Shown: positions 35,649 through 43,241 of the stretch, piece after piece
Numbering within the stretch: position 1 is the first letter of the stretch
Layout: every line of letters starts with the position of its first letter
DNA from: CAG-1782 sp964418255
GTDB taxonomy: Bacteria > Bacillota > Clostridia > Christensenellales > DTU072
DNA length: 64,000 nucleotides
Assembly: GCA_964418255.1 (NCBI GenBank)
Contig: CAYQKV010000002.1
Coordinates: forward strand, 124,001-188,000
Direction: 5' to 3'
Translations under genes and position numbers: made by a program
Notes under the pieces: generated by a model
What the model was told of the DNA's origin: nothing
The model's database searches: none
What the model saw: the letters and a program-made list of their open reading frames with translations, nothing else

Positions 35649-36590
35649 TCAGTAGAACATAGTAACCACGTCTTCGGGCGCGGGCTCGGTCGCTTTTTCG
35701 AATTTCATAGCGAGAAGAATGGGTCCTTCGCCGCCGTAAACCTTGTGCTTGTTTACGCATATCTTTGCCGTAAGATAGTACCACTGTCCCGTTGCAAACG
35801 AACGCGAACCGTTATGTTCGCATACCAAACCGCAGTATTTGGTATCCGCTTCGCAACAAGTCATTATGTGTCTTCCTACGACGACGGTGGTTTTTCCCAG
35901 GCTTCTGTCGTAAGCGGTTACGCAAAGAAAGCGCACGGTTTTGCCGTGATAGGCTTTCATATTTTCCGTAAGTTCGCGGTAAAAGTACGCGTAGTCTCTG
36001 TCTTCGATTTCGATAATCGGCGCGTTTACGTCGAAGGGCAACGGGTCTTCTATGTCGTCGCGTTCGATTTCTTTACGTTCGTTTTCGTAAATTATGTCGT
36101 TGTTTCTCGAAATACCTCTGACGATTTTATGATACGGCGTCTTGTCATCGCCGCTTTTGTAACGGTTGAAGACGATGAGGTCGGCGTACTGAATTTTATC
36201 GAAAACCAGTTGGCGCATATTTGCGTTGTAAATGAGAATATTCGTACAGTCGAATATAGCCATAATCTGGCATACGACCCAGTTTTCGGGCATTGCGTCG
36301 AGGAAATCGCCGAGTTCCCACATACCGTTGTATTCGACGAAAATACGCGTATAATCGCCGTCGGTTTCCGCTTTCGACATCTTTTCGAGCGTGATGAAAT
36401 TTTTATCGAGGTGGAAAACGTCGGTGTTTTTCAACTTCTTTTCTTCGTATTCTTCCTCTCCGTCTTCGAAAACGAACAAAGCGGTCTTTTCGCCCGTGTC
36501 CAGCTCTTCGCTCGCAAGAGCGTTGGATATGAAAGTCGTCTTTCCCGCTTCGAGAAAACCGCAGAAAATGTAAACTCCTACTTCGTGCAT
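35649..36590 (-). CDS. G3E family (CobW-like) GTP-binding protein, second of a tandem pair
   Basis: The product is 313 residues. The P-loop CGFLEAGKTTF is at 10-20, a Mg/switch segment EYNGMWELGD near 98, and an NRYK motif (guanine-specificity NKxD-like) near 155. It lacks the CxCC metal motif of true COG0523 metallochaperones. The C-terminal half, with FLCVTAYDRSLGKTTVVVGRHIMTCCEADTKYCG and CEHNGS, differs from CobW_C. It resembles the GTP-binding proteins that in Clostridia accompany putative metal permeases, but no permease is present. It starts 9 bp after the other G3E gene and is surely co-transcribed; function unassigned. Confidence 0.8.
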   Translation of the reverse strand: MHEVGVYIFCGFLEAGKTTFISNALASEELDTGEKTALFVFEDGEEEYEEKKLKNTDVFHLDKNFITLEKMSKAETDGDYTRIFVEYNGMWELGDFLDAMPENWVVCQIMAIFDCTNILIYNANMRQLVFDKIQYADLIVFNRYKSGDDKTPYHKIVRGISRNNDIIYENERKEIERDDIEDPLPFDVNAPIIEIEDRDYAYFYRELTENMKAYHGKTVRFLCVTAYDRSLGKTTVVVGRHIMTCCEADTKYCGLVCEHNGSRSFATGQWYYLTAKICVNKHKVYGGEGPILLAMKFEKATEPAPEDVVTMFY

Positions 36591-36599
36591 TTTTACCTC

Positions 36600-37724
36600 T
36601 TAAAGTCCGAAAAGTTCTCCGAGCGCGCTCTCGTTAAGTTTGCTTCCGATAACGCATATTTTACCGATTACGTCCGCGCTTCCGCTTCTTACGTCCGCGC
36701 CGTCGGGGATATAGTCGAAGTGTAACCACTCGTTTTCCCCGCGTACGATACCTTTCGCGCGGAGAACCGCTCCGAATTTTTCTTCGTCTCCCAAAGCGGA
36801 GAGAATCGCTTCAAGCCGCTCTTTCGTATAGGTCGCCGTCGTTTCTTTCCCCCACGAAACGAAAACTTCGTCCGCGTCGTGTCCGTGATGATGGTGATGA
36901 CAGCAGTGTTCGTGTTCATCTTCCTCGTCGTGGTGATGACAGCAATGTTCGTGCTCGTCGTCCTCGTCGTGGTGATGGTGGCAGTGTTCGTGCTCATCTT
37001 CCTCGTCGTGGTGATGGTGGCAGTGTTCGTGCTCATCTTCCTCGTCGTGGTGATGACAGCAGTGCTCGTCTTCTTCGTCGTGATGATGGCAATGTTCGTG
37101 TTCGGAGAGGAGTTCGTCTGCCATTTTTTTTGCGGAAGAACGGCTTTCCATTGCGGCAAGGACGGTTTTTCCGTCGAGTTCGCTCAAAGGAGAGGCGATA
37201 ACGGACGCGTTGGGGTTATGCTCTTTTACGAACGCGAGACATTCCGCGGTTTTCGTTTCGGTCGCGTCGTCGGTGTGGCTAAGCACCACGCAGTCGGCGT
37301 TTTCAAGTTGGTCGAGGAAGAATTCGCCGAAGTTTTTCGCGTACATAAGGCATTTTTTGACGTTCACGACGGTAGTTTTCGTGTTAATAGGCGCGTTGTC
37401 GAGACCTCTTTCCACGGCTTTTTCCACGTCGCTCAGTTTGCCTACTCCCGACGGTTCGATTATTATACGGTCGGGCGAATAGTCCTCGGTTACTTTTTTG
37501 AGGGCTTTTGCGAAATCGCCGACAAGGCTGCAACAAATGCAACCGCTGTTCATTTCCGTGATTTCCACGCCCGCGTCGCGTAAGAAACCGCCGTCTACGC
37601 CGATTTCTCCGAATTCGTTTTCTATAAGGACGACTTTTTCGCCTTTATAGGCTTCTTTTATCAGTTTTTTGATTAAAGTGGTCTTTCCCGCTCCGAGAAA
37701 GCCCGAAAAAATATCTATTTTCAT
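36600..37724 (-). CDS. G3E family (COG0523) metallochaperone GTPase with His-rich repeats
   Basis: The product is 374 residues from the ATG at 37722-37724, with CGGAGG upstream. P-loop GFLGAGKTT at 8-16; ENEFGEIGVD switch; metal motif GCICCSL (C62, C64, C65); IEPSGVGK Walker B; SHTD guanine motif near 150. Between about 208 and 285 lie six copies of a His/Glu/Asp/Cys unit, consensus HEHCHHHHDEEDE, before the CobW_C domain. Family members deliver Zn, Co or Fe to target enzymes; a His-rich stretch usually means zinc or nickel storage. It has no visible Zur box and no known target gene beside it. Confidence 0.88.
   Translation of the reverse strand: MKIDIFSGFLGAGKTTLIKKLIKEAYKGEKVVLIENEFGEIGVDGGFLRDAGVEITEMNSGCICCSLVGDFAKALKKVTEDYSPDRIIIEPSGVGKLSDVEKAVERGLDNAPINTKTTVVNVKKCLMYAKNFGEFFLDQLENADCVVLSHTDDATETKTAECLAFVKEHNPNASVIASPLSELDGKTVLAAMESRSSAKKMADELLSEHEHCHHHDEEDEHCCHHHDEEDEHEHCHHHHDEEDEHEHCHHHHDEDDEHEHCCHHHDEEDEHEHCCHHHHHGHDADEVFVSWGKETTATYTKERLEAILSALGDEEKFGAVLRAKGIVRGENEWLHFDYIPDGADVRSGSADVIGKICVIGSKLNESALGELFGL
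36869..37103. repeat. In-frame tandem repeat, about 39-bp unit, inside the G3E GTPase gene
   Basis: Six units of 36-39 bp encode the 12- or 13-residue His-rich block. Two neighbouring units near 36975-37050 are almost identical, which points to recent slippage or unequal exchange. The length is expected to vary between strains. Confidence 0.85.
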
Positions 37725-37795
37725 TTTCCGTAAACCTCCGTTAAAGAAAATTTTTTGAGTTTTGTATTTTTTTGCCGCTTTGCGCAAAACTATCG

Positions 37796-38467
37796 TCAGT
37801 CGAAGTCCGCGCTTTGCGACGGTTTGAGTATCAGAGTTTTCCCTTTTACGAGGGAGGCGAAACGCTCCGCGTCCGCTTTAATCGGCGGAAACGTGTCGTA
37901 GTGAATGGGAATGACGGTATCGAACGAGAAATATTCGTTGCAGACAAACGCCGCTTTTTCTTCGTTCATAGTAAACCTGCCGCCTATGGGCACGAGCCCT
38001 ATCGTCGGACGGTGGAAGCGGTTTATTAACGCCATATCGCCGAAAGCGTCGGTGTCGCCGAAGTGGTAGACCGTGTTATTACCCATTTTTATCACGAAAC
38101 CGCCCGCTTCTCCGAGGTAAACGCCCTTGTCCGAAGAGCTGTGAACGGCGGGGACGAGGGAAAAAGAGACGTCTCCGAAGTCGAGCGTGCCGCCGAAATT
38201 CATTCCGTAAGTATTGGTAAAGCCGTGGGAAGAGAGGTAAGAGCAGAGTTCGACTATGCCGACTATTACGGTGTTTTTGCCCGCTATCGAAGTAAGCGCG
38301 GCGGTGTGGTCGTCGTGTCCGTGAGTGAGAGCGATATAGTCGGGGTGTAAAAAGTTTGGATATTCCCGCATAACCGCGTCGAGGTTGGACGTAAACGGGT
38401 CGATAACCACCGTCGTTCCGTTATGTTCGAGCATTACGCAGGCGTGTTCTATAAAAGTAAGTTTCAT
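37796..38467 (-). CDS. UPF0173 metal-dependent hydrolase (MBL fold)
   Basis: The product is 223 residues, starting MKLTFIEHACVMLE, the UPF0173 opening. Metal motif THGHDDH at 48-54, VPAVHSSSD near 108, FGDTDAFGD near 142, and PIHYDTFPPI near 198. These are the MBL ligands in the order of the family, related to UlaG. It probably cleaves a small phosphodiester or lactone; the substrate is unknown. It stands between the G3E genes and a membrane protein, all on the minus strand but separated by 70-130 bp. Confidence 0.92.
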   Translation of the reverse strand: MKLTFIEHACVMLEHNGTTVVIDPFTSNLDAVMREYPNFLHPDYIALTHGHDDHTAALTSIAGKNTVIVGIVELCSYLSSHGFTNTYGMNFGGTLDFGDVSFSLVPAVHSSSDKGVYLGEAGGFVIKMGNNTVYHFGDTDAFGDMALINRFHRPTIGLVPIGGRFTMNEEKAAFVCNEYFSFDTVIPIHYDTFPPIKADAERFASLVKGKTLILKPSQSADFD

Positions 38468-38598
38468 AATCGATAATCTCCGAAACGGTTATATTATATT
38501 AGTATACCATATAACCGAACGGATTACAAACGAAAGGGAACAATGAATTATGCGTTCAAACGCAATTTGTCCGAACCGCAAATCAAAAAGTATATCGA

Positions 38599-39483
38599 TT
38601 AGTTAGCAGATTTATCGTTTTGTTTTTTTTGCGCTTTTTTCAATTTGATTTTTACGGCGAGAGGGTGGAACATATCGCAGAGTTCGTCTTCGTCGGGTTC
38701 GCCCTTAATCAAAGCGAGTTTTCCGTTCTCGTTCCGTTTCAGACGGGAAATAAGGAAAGAAGAGCGGTTGAGGATTACAAGCCCCACGCCGAAAATGGTC
38801 GGCCACAGCAAAATCCACCACCACTGATGAAAGGTCGCGTCGTCGTAGAAAAAGAACGGGTTTGCAACGCCGTACATTCCCGCGTTCAACAATCCTTGTT
38901 CTCCGCCGTATACGGATTTCATAATAATTCCGAAAATTTTGTCTGTAAGATAAAATATCGTCGGCGGGACGATGCCCAACGTGCCGTAGATTTTGCGCGT
39001 TTTTCCTTTTTCTTCGAACAAGACGTACATAATAACGTACAAAACGGGGCACAGGAAGAAGGACAGGAATATTTTTAAGTCAAGCCAATATCCTGCCGTC
39101 GCGATGGCGGGGTAGATACTGCCGTACGCCGTGGACGAAGTCAGGCGATAATTTCCTATTCTGTCGATAAAGAACGAACCGCAGATAAAGCAAAACAGCA
39201 TACTGCTTAAAGCGCAGAATTTAAGGAAGGAAAATTTCTTCGTATAGGTTGAAAACTCTCCGCTTTTGTAAATTTTCACGTCTTCGACAAGCGCGCCCGC
39301 CGTGCAGACGATAGACATAATCAATGCCCAGACGAAATAGTTCGTGAAAAAGTACGCGTCGAATCCGCTCGGTTCGCTTCCCCCTCCGATAGACAAAAAT
39401 CCGAGGTTTGCCAAAAGCCCTACGCACGCGATAACAAGATACGCGGTGCGGAAAATTATTTCTTTTATAAGTCTGTTTTGCAT
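38599..39483 (-). CDS. Multi-pass membrane protein, perhaps Pr6Pr-like
   Basis: The product is 294 residues with six or more membrane segments. The pattern FFTNYFVWALIMSI, an isolated His/Trp-rich stretch YDDATFHQWWWILLWP and six helices recall the Pr6Pr (FAR-17a/AIG1-like) membrane family, whose role is unknown. The C-terminus is basic and cytoplasmic (KIKLKKAQKKQNDK). There is no neighbour to guide a function. The ribosome site is poor (AAAGGGGC about 12 nt upstream), and the promoter is at 39538-39566. Confidence 0.6.
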   Translation of the reverse strand: MQNRLIKEIIFRTAYLVIACVGLLANLGFLSIGGGSEPSGFDAYFFTNYFVWALIMSIVCTAGALVEDVKIYKSGEFSTYTKKFSFLKFCALSSMLFCFICGSFFIDRIGNYRLTSSTAYGSIYPAIATAGYWLDLKIFLSFFLCPVLYVIMYVLFEEKGKTRKIYGTLGIVPPTIFYLTDKIFGIIMKSVYGGEQGLLNAGMYGVANPFFFYDDATFHQWWWILLWPTIFGVGLVILNRSSFLISRLKRNENGKLALIKGEPDEDELCDMFHPLAVKIKLKKAQKKQNDKSAN

Positions 39484-39537
39484 TAGTGAATTAGTGCCCC
39501 TTTCTTTTTTTACCGTAAGTTCTTTACGGTTTTTTAC

Positions 39538-39566
39538 ATTATATCAGAAAGTCGTATCGTTGTAAA
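39538..39566 (-). promoter_or_regulatory. Promoter of the membrane protein gene
   Basis: On the minus strand, TTTACA (39561-39566), a 17-bp spacer and TATAAT (39538-39543). A CCGTAA/TTACGG hairpin lies in the leader. Confidence 0.8.
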
Positions 39567-39663
39567 GACCGAACGCAATAAACGGTTCTAAATATATATG
39601 CGTGCGTTTTAGGCGGTTTTATTAGAAATAACGACGCCGAGCGGAAACTTGTCCCGGTTTGAG

Positions 39664-39691
39664 TTGCGTTTTTTTTCAGTTCTGATATAAT
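39664..39691 (+). promoter_or_regulatory. Promoter of glyA
   Basis: TTGCGT (39664-39669), a 16-bp T-rich spacer and TATAAT (39686-39691). A second TATAAT at 39700-39705 has no good -35. Confidence 0.6.
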
Positions 39692-39741
39692 AGTTCTATT
39701 ATAATAGTGTAGAGCGCAAAGCCGAACTAAGGAGAATGAAA

Positions 39742-40887
39742 TTGAGTAAAGTATTTGATTTGATTAAAAAAGAAGAAGAACGCCAGAGCCGAAACATAGA
39801 ACTTATCGCGAGCGAAAATTTTTGCAGCGAAGACATTATGAAAGCGGTGGGCAGTTGCCTTACGAATAAATACAGCGAAGGGTATCCGGGTAAAAGATAT
39901 TACGGCGGGTGCGAAGTCGTAGACGAGATAGAGACATATTGTATAGAGATGTGGCAAAAAGTGTTCAATACCGATTACCACGTCAACGTCCAGCCCCACA
40001 GCGGTTCGAGCGCGAACCTTGCTTCTTACCAGGCGATTCTTGTTCCCGGAGACAAGGTTCTCAGTATGGAACTTAACAACGGCAGTCATCTTACCCACGG
40101 TTCGGCGGTAAACGCGAGCGGAAAACTCTATAACTTTTCTTTTTACGGAGTGGACGAAAGAGGTTATATCGATTACGAAGACGCGAGAAAGAAAGCTCTC
40201 GAAATCCGTCCGAAACTCATAGTGGCGGGCGCGAGCGCGTATTCGAGAATAATCGATTTCGCCAAATTTTCCGAGATAGCGAAAGAAGCCGGCGCGCTTC
40301 TTATGGTAGACATCGCGCATATAGCCGGACTTGTCGCTACGGGTTATCATCCTACGCCGTTCGGGTATGCCGATATAGTAACTACGACTACGCATAAGAC
40401 GCTGAGAGGACCGAGAGGCGGTTTGATTTTCTGTAAGGAAGAACTTGCCAAAAAAATCGACTCGGCAATCTTCCCGGGAACGCAGGGCGGACCTTTGCAA
40501 CACGTTATCGCAGGCAAAGCAATCGCCGCGGAAGAAGCGTTGACACCCGAGTACAAGGAGTATATAGGAAAGGTAGTCGAAAGCTGTCGCGTTATGGCGG
40601 AGGAGTTCGTAAAAATGGGCTATAAGGTCGTCACGGGCGGCACCGACAACCATCTTTTCCTTGTGGACTTGACGGACAAAGGAGTAAGCGGAAAACAGGT
40701 GCAGGAGGCTTGCGACGCAGTCGGTATAACCCTCAACAAAAATTGCGTGCCCAACGAAACCCGTTCTCCTATGCAGACGAGCGGCGTGAGAATAGGCACC
40801 GCGGCAATGACAACAAAAGGCTTTACCGCAAAAGATTTTGTCGAAACCGCTCATAAAATCGATAAAGTTATTAAAAATATTTTATAA
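39742..40887 (+). CDS. glyA: Serine hydroxymethyltransferase, C-terminus short
   Basis: The product is 381 residues. It carries all GlyA landmarks: ELIASENF, NKYSEGYPGKRYYGGCE, the PLP lysine in VTTTTHKTLRGPRGG, and PGTQGGPL. It interconverts serine and glycine with tetrahydrofolate. It ends at VIKNIL, where relatives of about 405-415 residues carry roughly 20-25 more (the block ending in FPLY). A hairpin repeat starts about 9 bp after the stop. I prefer the TTG at 39742 (LSKVFDLIKK) because GGAG is 7 nt upstream; the ATG at 39736 would leave only 1-2 nt. The active site is intact, so it may be functional. Confidence 0.95.
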   Translation: MSKVFDLIKKEEERQSRNIELIASENFCSEDIMKAVGSCLTNKYSEGYPGKRYYGGCEVVDEIETYCIEMWQKVFNTDYHVNVQPHSGSSANLASYQAILVPGDKVLSMELNNGSHLTHGSAVNASGKLYNFSFYGVDERGYIDYEDARKKALEIRPKLIVAGASAYSRIIDFAKFSEIAKEAGALLMVDIAHIAGLVATGYHPTPFGYADIVTTTTHKTLRGPRGGLIFCKEELAKKIDSAIFPGTQGGPLQHVIAGKAIAAEEALTPEYKEYIGKVVESCRVMAEEFVKMGYKVVTGGTDNHLFLVDLTDKGVSGKQVQEACDAVGITLNKNCVPNETRSPMQTSGVRIGTAAMTTKGFTAKDFVETAHKIDKVIKNIL

Positions 40888-40895
40888 ATTTAGAT

Positions 40896-41575
40896 TGCGA
40901 GAGAGGAAAACTTTTTAGACTACACCCGACCAAACGTTATGCGGAAAATCGCTCGCGGTCGGCATTTAGCCGACGCGCGGACGATTTTTTTAATCCGCAT
41001 AAGTCGGACTACCAAGGAAGCAAAATGACACATTTTGCTTATTATGTAAGTTCGCAAGGGGTTTACTCCCCTTGCTTATCCCCATAAGGGCGACACTCTC
41101 GGTACACGCCCGTTCGTGTCGATTATCTCCGACCACACGTTATGCGGAAAATCGCTCGCGGTCGGCATTCAGCCGACGCGCGGACGATTTTTTTAATCCG
41201 CATAAGTCGGACTACCAAGGAAGCAAAATGACACATTTTGCTTATTATGTAAGTTCGCAAGGGGTTTACTCCCCTTGCTTATCCCCATAAGGGCGACACT
41301 CTCGGTACACGCCCGTTCGTGTCGATTATCTCCGACCACACGTTATGCGGAAAATCGCTCGCGGTCGGCATTTAGTCGACGCGCGGACGATTTTTTTTAT
41401 CCGCATAAGTCGGACTTCCAAGGAAGCAAAATGACACATTTTGCTTGTTATTTAAGTTCGTAAGGGGTTCACTCCCCTTACTTATCCCCATAAGGGCGAC
41501 ACTCTCGGTACACGCCCGTTCGTGTCGAATATATAAGTTTCTTCTCCCTCGCGCTCCCTCTTTACAAAAACTTTC
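40896..41575 (+). repeat. Tandem hairpin repeat array, subfamily I, three 203-bp units
   Basis: Units start at 40928, 41131 and 41334, an exact period of 203 bp, with about 95% or better identity between units 1 and 2 and slightly less for unit 3. Each has the TTATGCGGA/TCCGCATAA outer stem, an inner GTCGGC/GCCGAC stem, the GCAAAATG/CATTTTGC hairpin, GCAAGGGG/CCCCTTGC hairpin and CGACAC/GTGTCG stem. The array is bracketed by the family's inverted ends: GCGAGAGAGGAAAACTTTTT on the left (40897 on) and its counterpart GTTTCTTCTCCCTCGCGC on the right (to about 41554, with a further arm to 41575). No protein gene is present. Confidence 0.9.
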
Positions 41576-41654
41576 CTTATTTATGTATTTAATCTTTCCC
41601 TTACATTAAGTGTAAACTTAAATGGATGGAAAAGAAAAAGGAATAAAATAAATT

Positions 41655-41846
41655 CAAAAAGTGGAAAGCACATTTTTCACTTTTTGCCCTTACAGGGGTC
41701 GAGCAGGGGAATATCCCCTGCGAACTGTGGATATAAGGAAGTCGGTACGACTTTCTTCCTTATAAGTCCGCCTTACACGGAAATAAATTTTATCCGCACA
41801 AAGGTTTTACCGATTGCGGTAAAATTCCGTGTAACGTTTGGTCGGA
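41655..41846 (-). repeat. Modular hairpin repeat, subfamily II, copy c
   Basis: An inverted, more diverged copy. The outer stem is TTACACGGA (41773-41781) with TCCGTGTAA (41826-41834); AAAAAGTG/CACTTTTT terminal stem near 41656-41685; GCAGGGGA/TCCCCTGC hairpin near 41703-41720; GGAAGTCG/CGACTTTC hairpin near 41738-41756. It keeps the architecture of copies a and b with compensated changes. Its end lies just upstream of the promoter at 41877. Confidence 0.8.
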
Positions 41847-41876
41847 AGCCTGCCGCCGTTTGGTTGGAAGCTTGCC

Positions 41877-41906
41877 TTGACTATTTTAGTTATAATGTAG
41901 TATACT
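41877..41906 (+). promoter_or_regulatory. Promoter of the membrane protein/PP-loop gene run
   Basis: TTGACT (41877-41882), an 18-bp spacer and TATACT (41901-41906), 58 bp upstream of the ATG at 41965; AGGAGG precedes the ATG. Confidence 0.75.
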
Positions 41907-41964
41907 TTATTTAAGGTAGATGTTTACCTAAAATATATTTTGTCATATTAGGAGGATAGTTATT

Positions 41965-42438
41965 ATGACTGTATTAAGCGGTTTGGCGGCGATGCAACCG
42001 TGGCTTATGTGGCTTATAATCATACTTGCGGCGGTAATCGTTTTCGGCGTTATTATGCACTTTATCAACCGTTCGTTCCGCATCAAGTACGATTTGAACC
42101 TTTTCGGCGGCGGCTTGCTTATGGCTATCGCGCTTGCAAGCGCGGTCGGCGGCTTTTTCTTGGTTAAAGGAGAATCTAAAATCGGATACGCGCTGTTTGC
42201 GCTTACGGCGATACTTATTATCGTGACGCTTATTTACGACGTAAAAAAATGCGGAGGAATGGGCGTCGTAGCTCTTATATGTCAAATTCTCTTCTCGGTA
42301 GGTTCGATTTTATTGATATTCGATTTCTTCGGGAATAAATCCCGTTCGTCGGTCTCGCACTCGATTCGCGAGGACAGAATCGTTAGAAGAGAACGTGAAA
42401 GAAGAGGATATAACGACCGCGACCGCGGATATTATTGA
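41965..42438 (+). CDS. Small membrane protein of unknown function
   Basis: The product is 157 residues, not recognised. It has four membrane segments (about 12-35, 47-66, 75-92, 98-122) and a basic, Arg-rich cytoplasmic tail (RREDRIVRRERERRGY-like). The helices are rich in Ala, Gly and Ile, typical of small integral membrane proteins. The DUF975 gene follows after 18 bp, so it may belong to the same operon. There is no catalytic motif. Confidence 0.65.
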   Translation: MTVLSGLAAMQPWLMWLIIILAAVIVFGVIMHFINRSFRIKYDLNLFGGGLLMAIALASAVGGFFLVKGESKIGYALFALTAILIIVTLIYDVKKCGGMGVVALICQILFSVGSILLIFDFFGNKSRSSVSHSIREDRIVRRERERRGYNDRDRGYY

Positions 42439-42456
42439 TAACGCGGTAAAAAGCAT

Positions 42457-43185
42457 ATGAGAAACGACAGGTTAGAAGCCAAATTCAGAGCTAAAAAAGA
42501 AGTACGAGGGAATTGGGTAGCGCTGTTTTTTACGAGCGTGCTTATAGGACTGCCGAGTTCGGTAATCGACGCGGTTGCCGCGGCGATGCAAAGGAACGTA
42601 GGGAACGGAGCGGAATATGCGCTTATAGGCGCAATTCTCGGAGTGATAGGTTTTGTCGTTGCGATTTTGCTCTTTCCCGCTTCCGCCGCGCTGAATAAGA
42701 AATATCTTGCTGTGGCGAGAGGGGAAGACAGAAGAAACACGTCCGTTTTGTGCTATTACAGAGAACGCGACTGGTCGGAAAAAGTCAAAGCGTATTTTCT
42801 CGTAATGCTGTATACTACGCTCGGACTTATTTTGTGCGTCATTCCCGGAATAATCATAGCGATAAAATATTCTATGCTCGGATACGTTTTCGCGGACAAT
42901 CCGAATATCGGATACCGCGACGCGATGGATAAATGCAAAGAGCTTACTGCGGGAAGAACGTGGGAAATTTTCGTTTTTCATCTCAGTTTTATCGGTTGGC
43001 ACCTGCTTTCCGTGCTCACGTTCGGCATTCTCGAAATATGGGTCATTCCGTACGAAAATACCGCGTTTGCCGCATGGTACGATTTGAACAGACCCGTCGA
43101 AGATGATTTTGCTTCGGGCGAAACGGATGAACTTTTTCAATCGGGGACTTCCGATTTTTACGAAAATACAAATACGTTGTTTTGA
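42457..43185 (+). CDS. DUF975 family membrane protein
   Basis: The product is 242 residues. It has the DUF975 pattern: an amphipathic first segment (RAKKEVRGNWVALFFTSVL), four or five further membrane helices, the central VIPGIIIAIKYSMLGYVFADNP block, and a conserved TAGRTWEIFVFHLSFIGWHLLS, then WVIPYENTAFAAWYDLN. DUF975 proteins are widespread in Clostridia and have no known function; some are near secretion or membrane-lipid genes. No strong ribosome site is seen; translation may be coupled to the preceding gene. Confidence 0.85.
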   Translation: MRNDRLEAKFRAKKEVRGNWVALFFTSVLIGLPSSVIDAVAAAMQRNVGNGAEYALIGAILGVIGFVVAILLFPASAALNKKYLAVARGEDRRNTSVLCYYRERDWSEKVKAYFLVMLYTTLGLILCVIPGIIIAIKYSMLGYVFADNPNIGYRDAMDKCKELTAGRTWEIFVFHLSFIGWHLLSVLTFGILEIWVIPYENTAFAAWYDLNRPVEDDFASGETDELFQSGTSDFYENTNTLF

Positions 43186-43241
43186 TAATTACGCCGATTT
43201 GCGCTTGGTTTTCGCGGTGCAGAAAAGGCGCGGAGAAAAAT

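Noticed and set aside
41072..41463. Two open frames of 60-72 codons inside the repeats
   Set aside because: They repeat with the 203-bp period, have no ribosome site and run through the palindromes. They are a by-product of the tandem copies.
40928..41536. Regular 203-bp repeat as a CRISPR array
   Set aside because: Units are contiguous, with no unique spacers, and the period is far too long. No cas gene is nearby.
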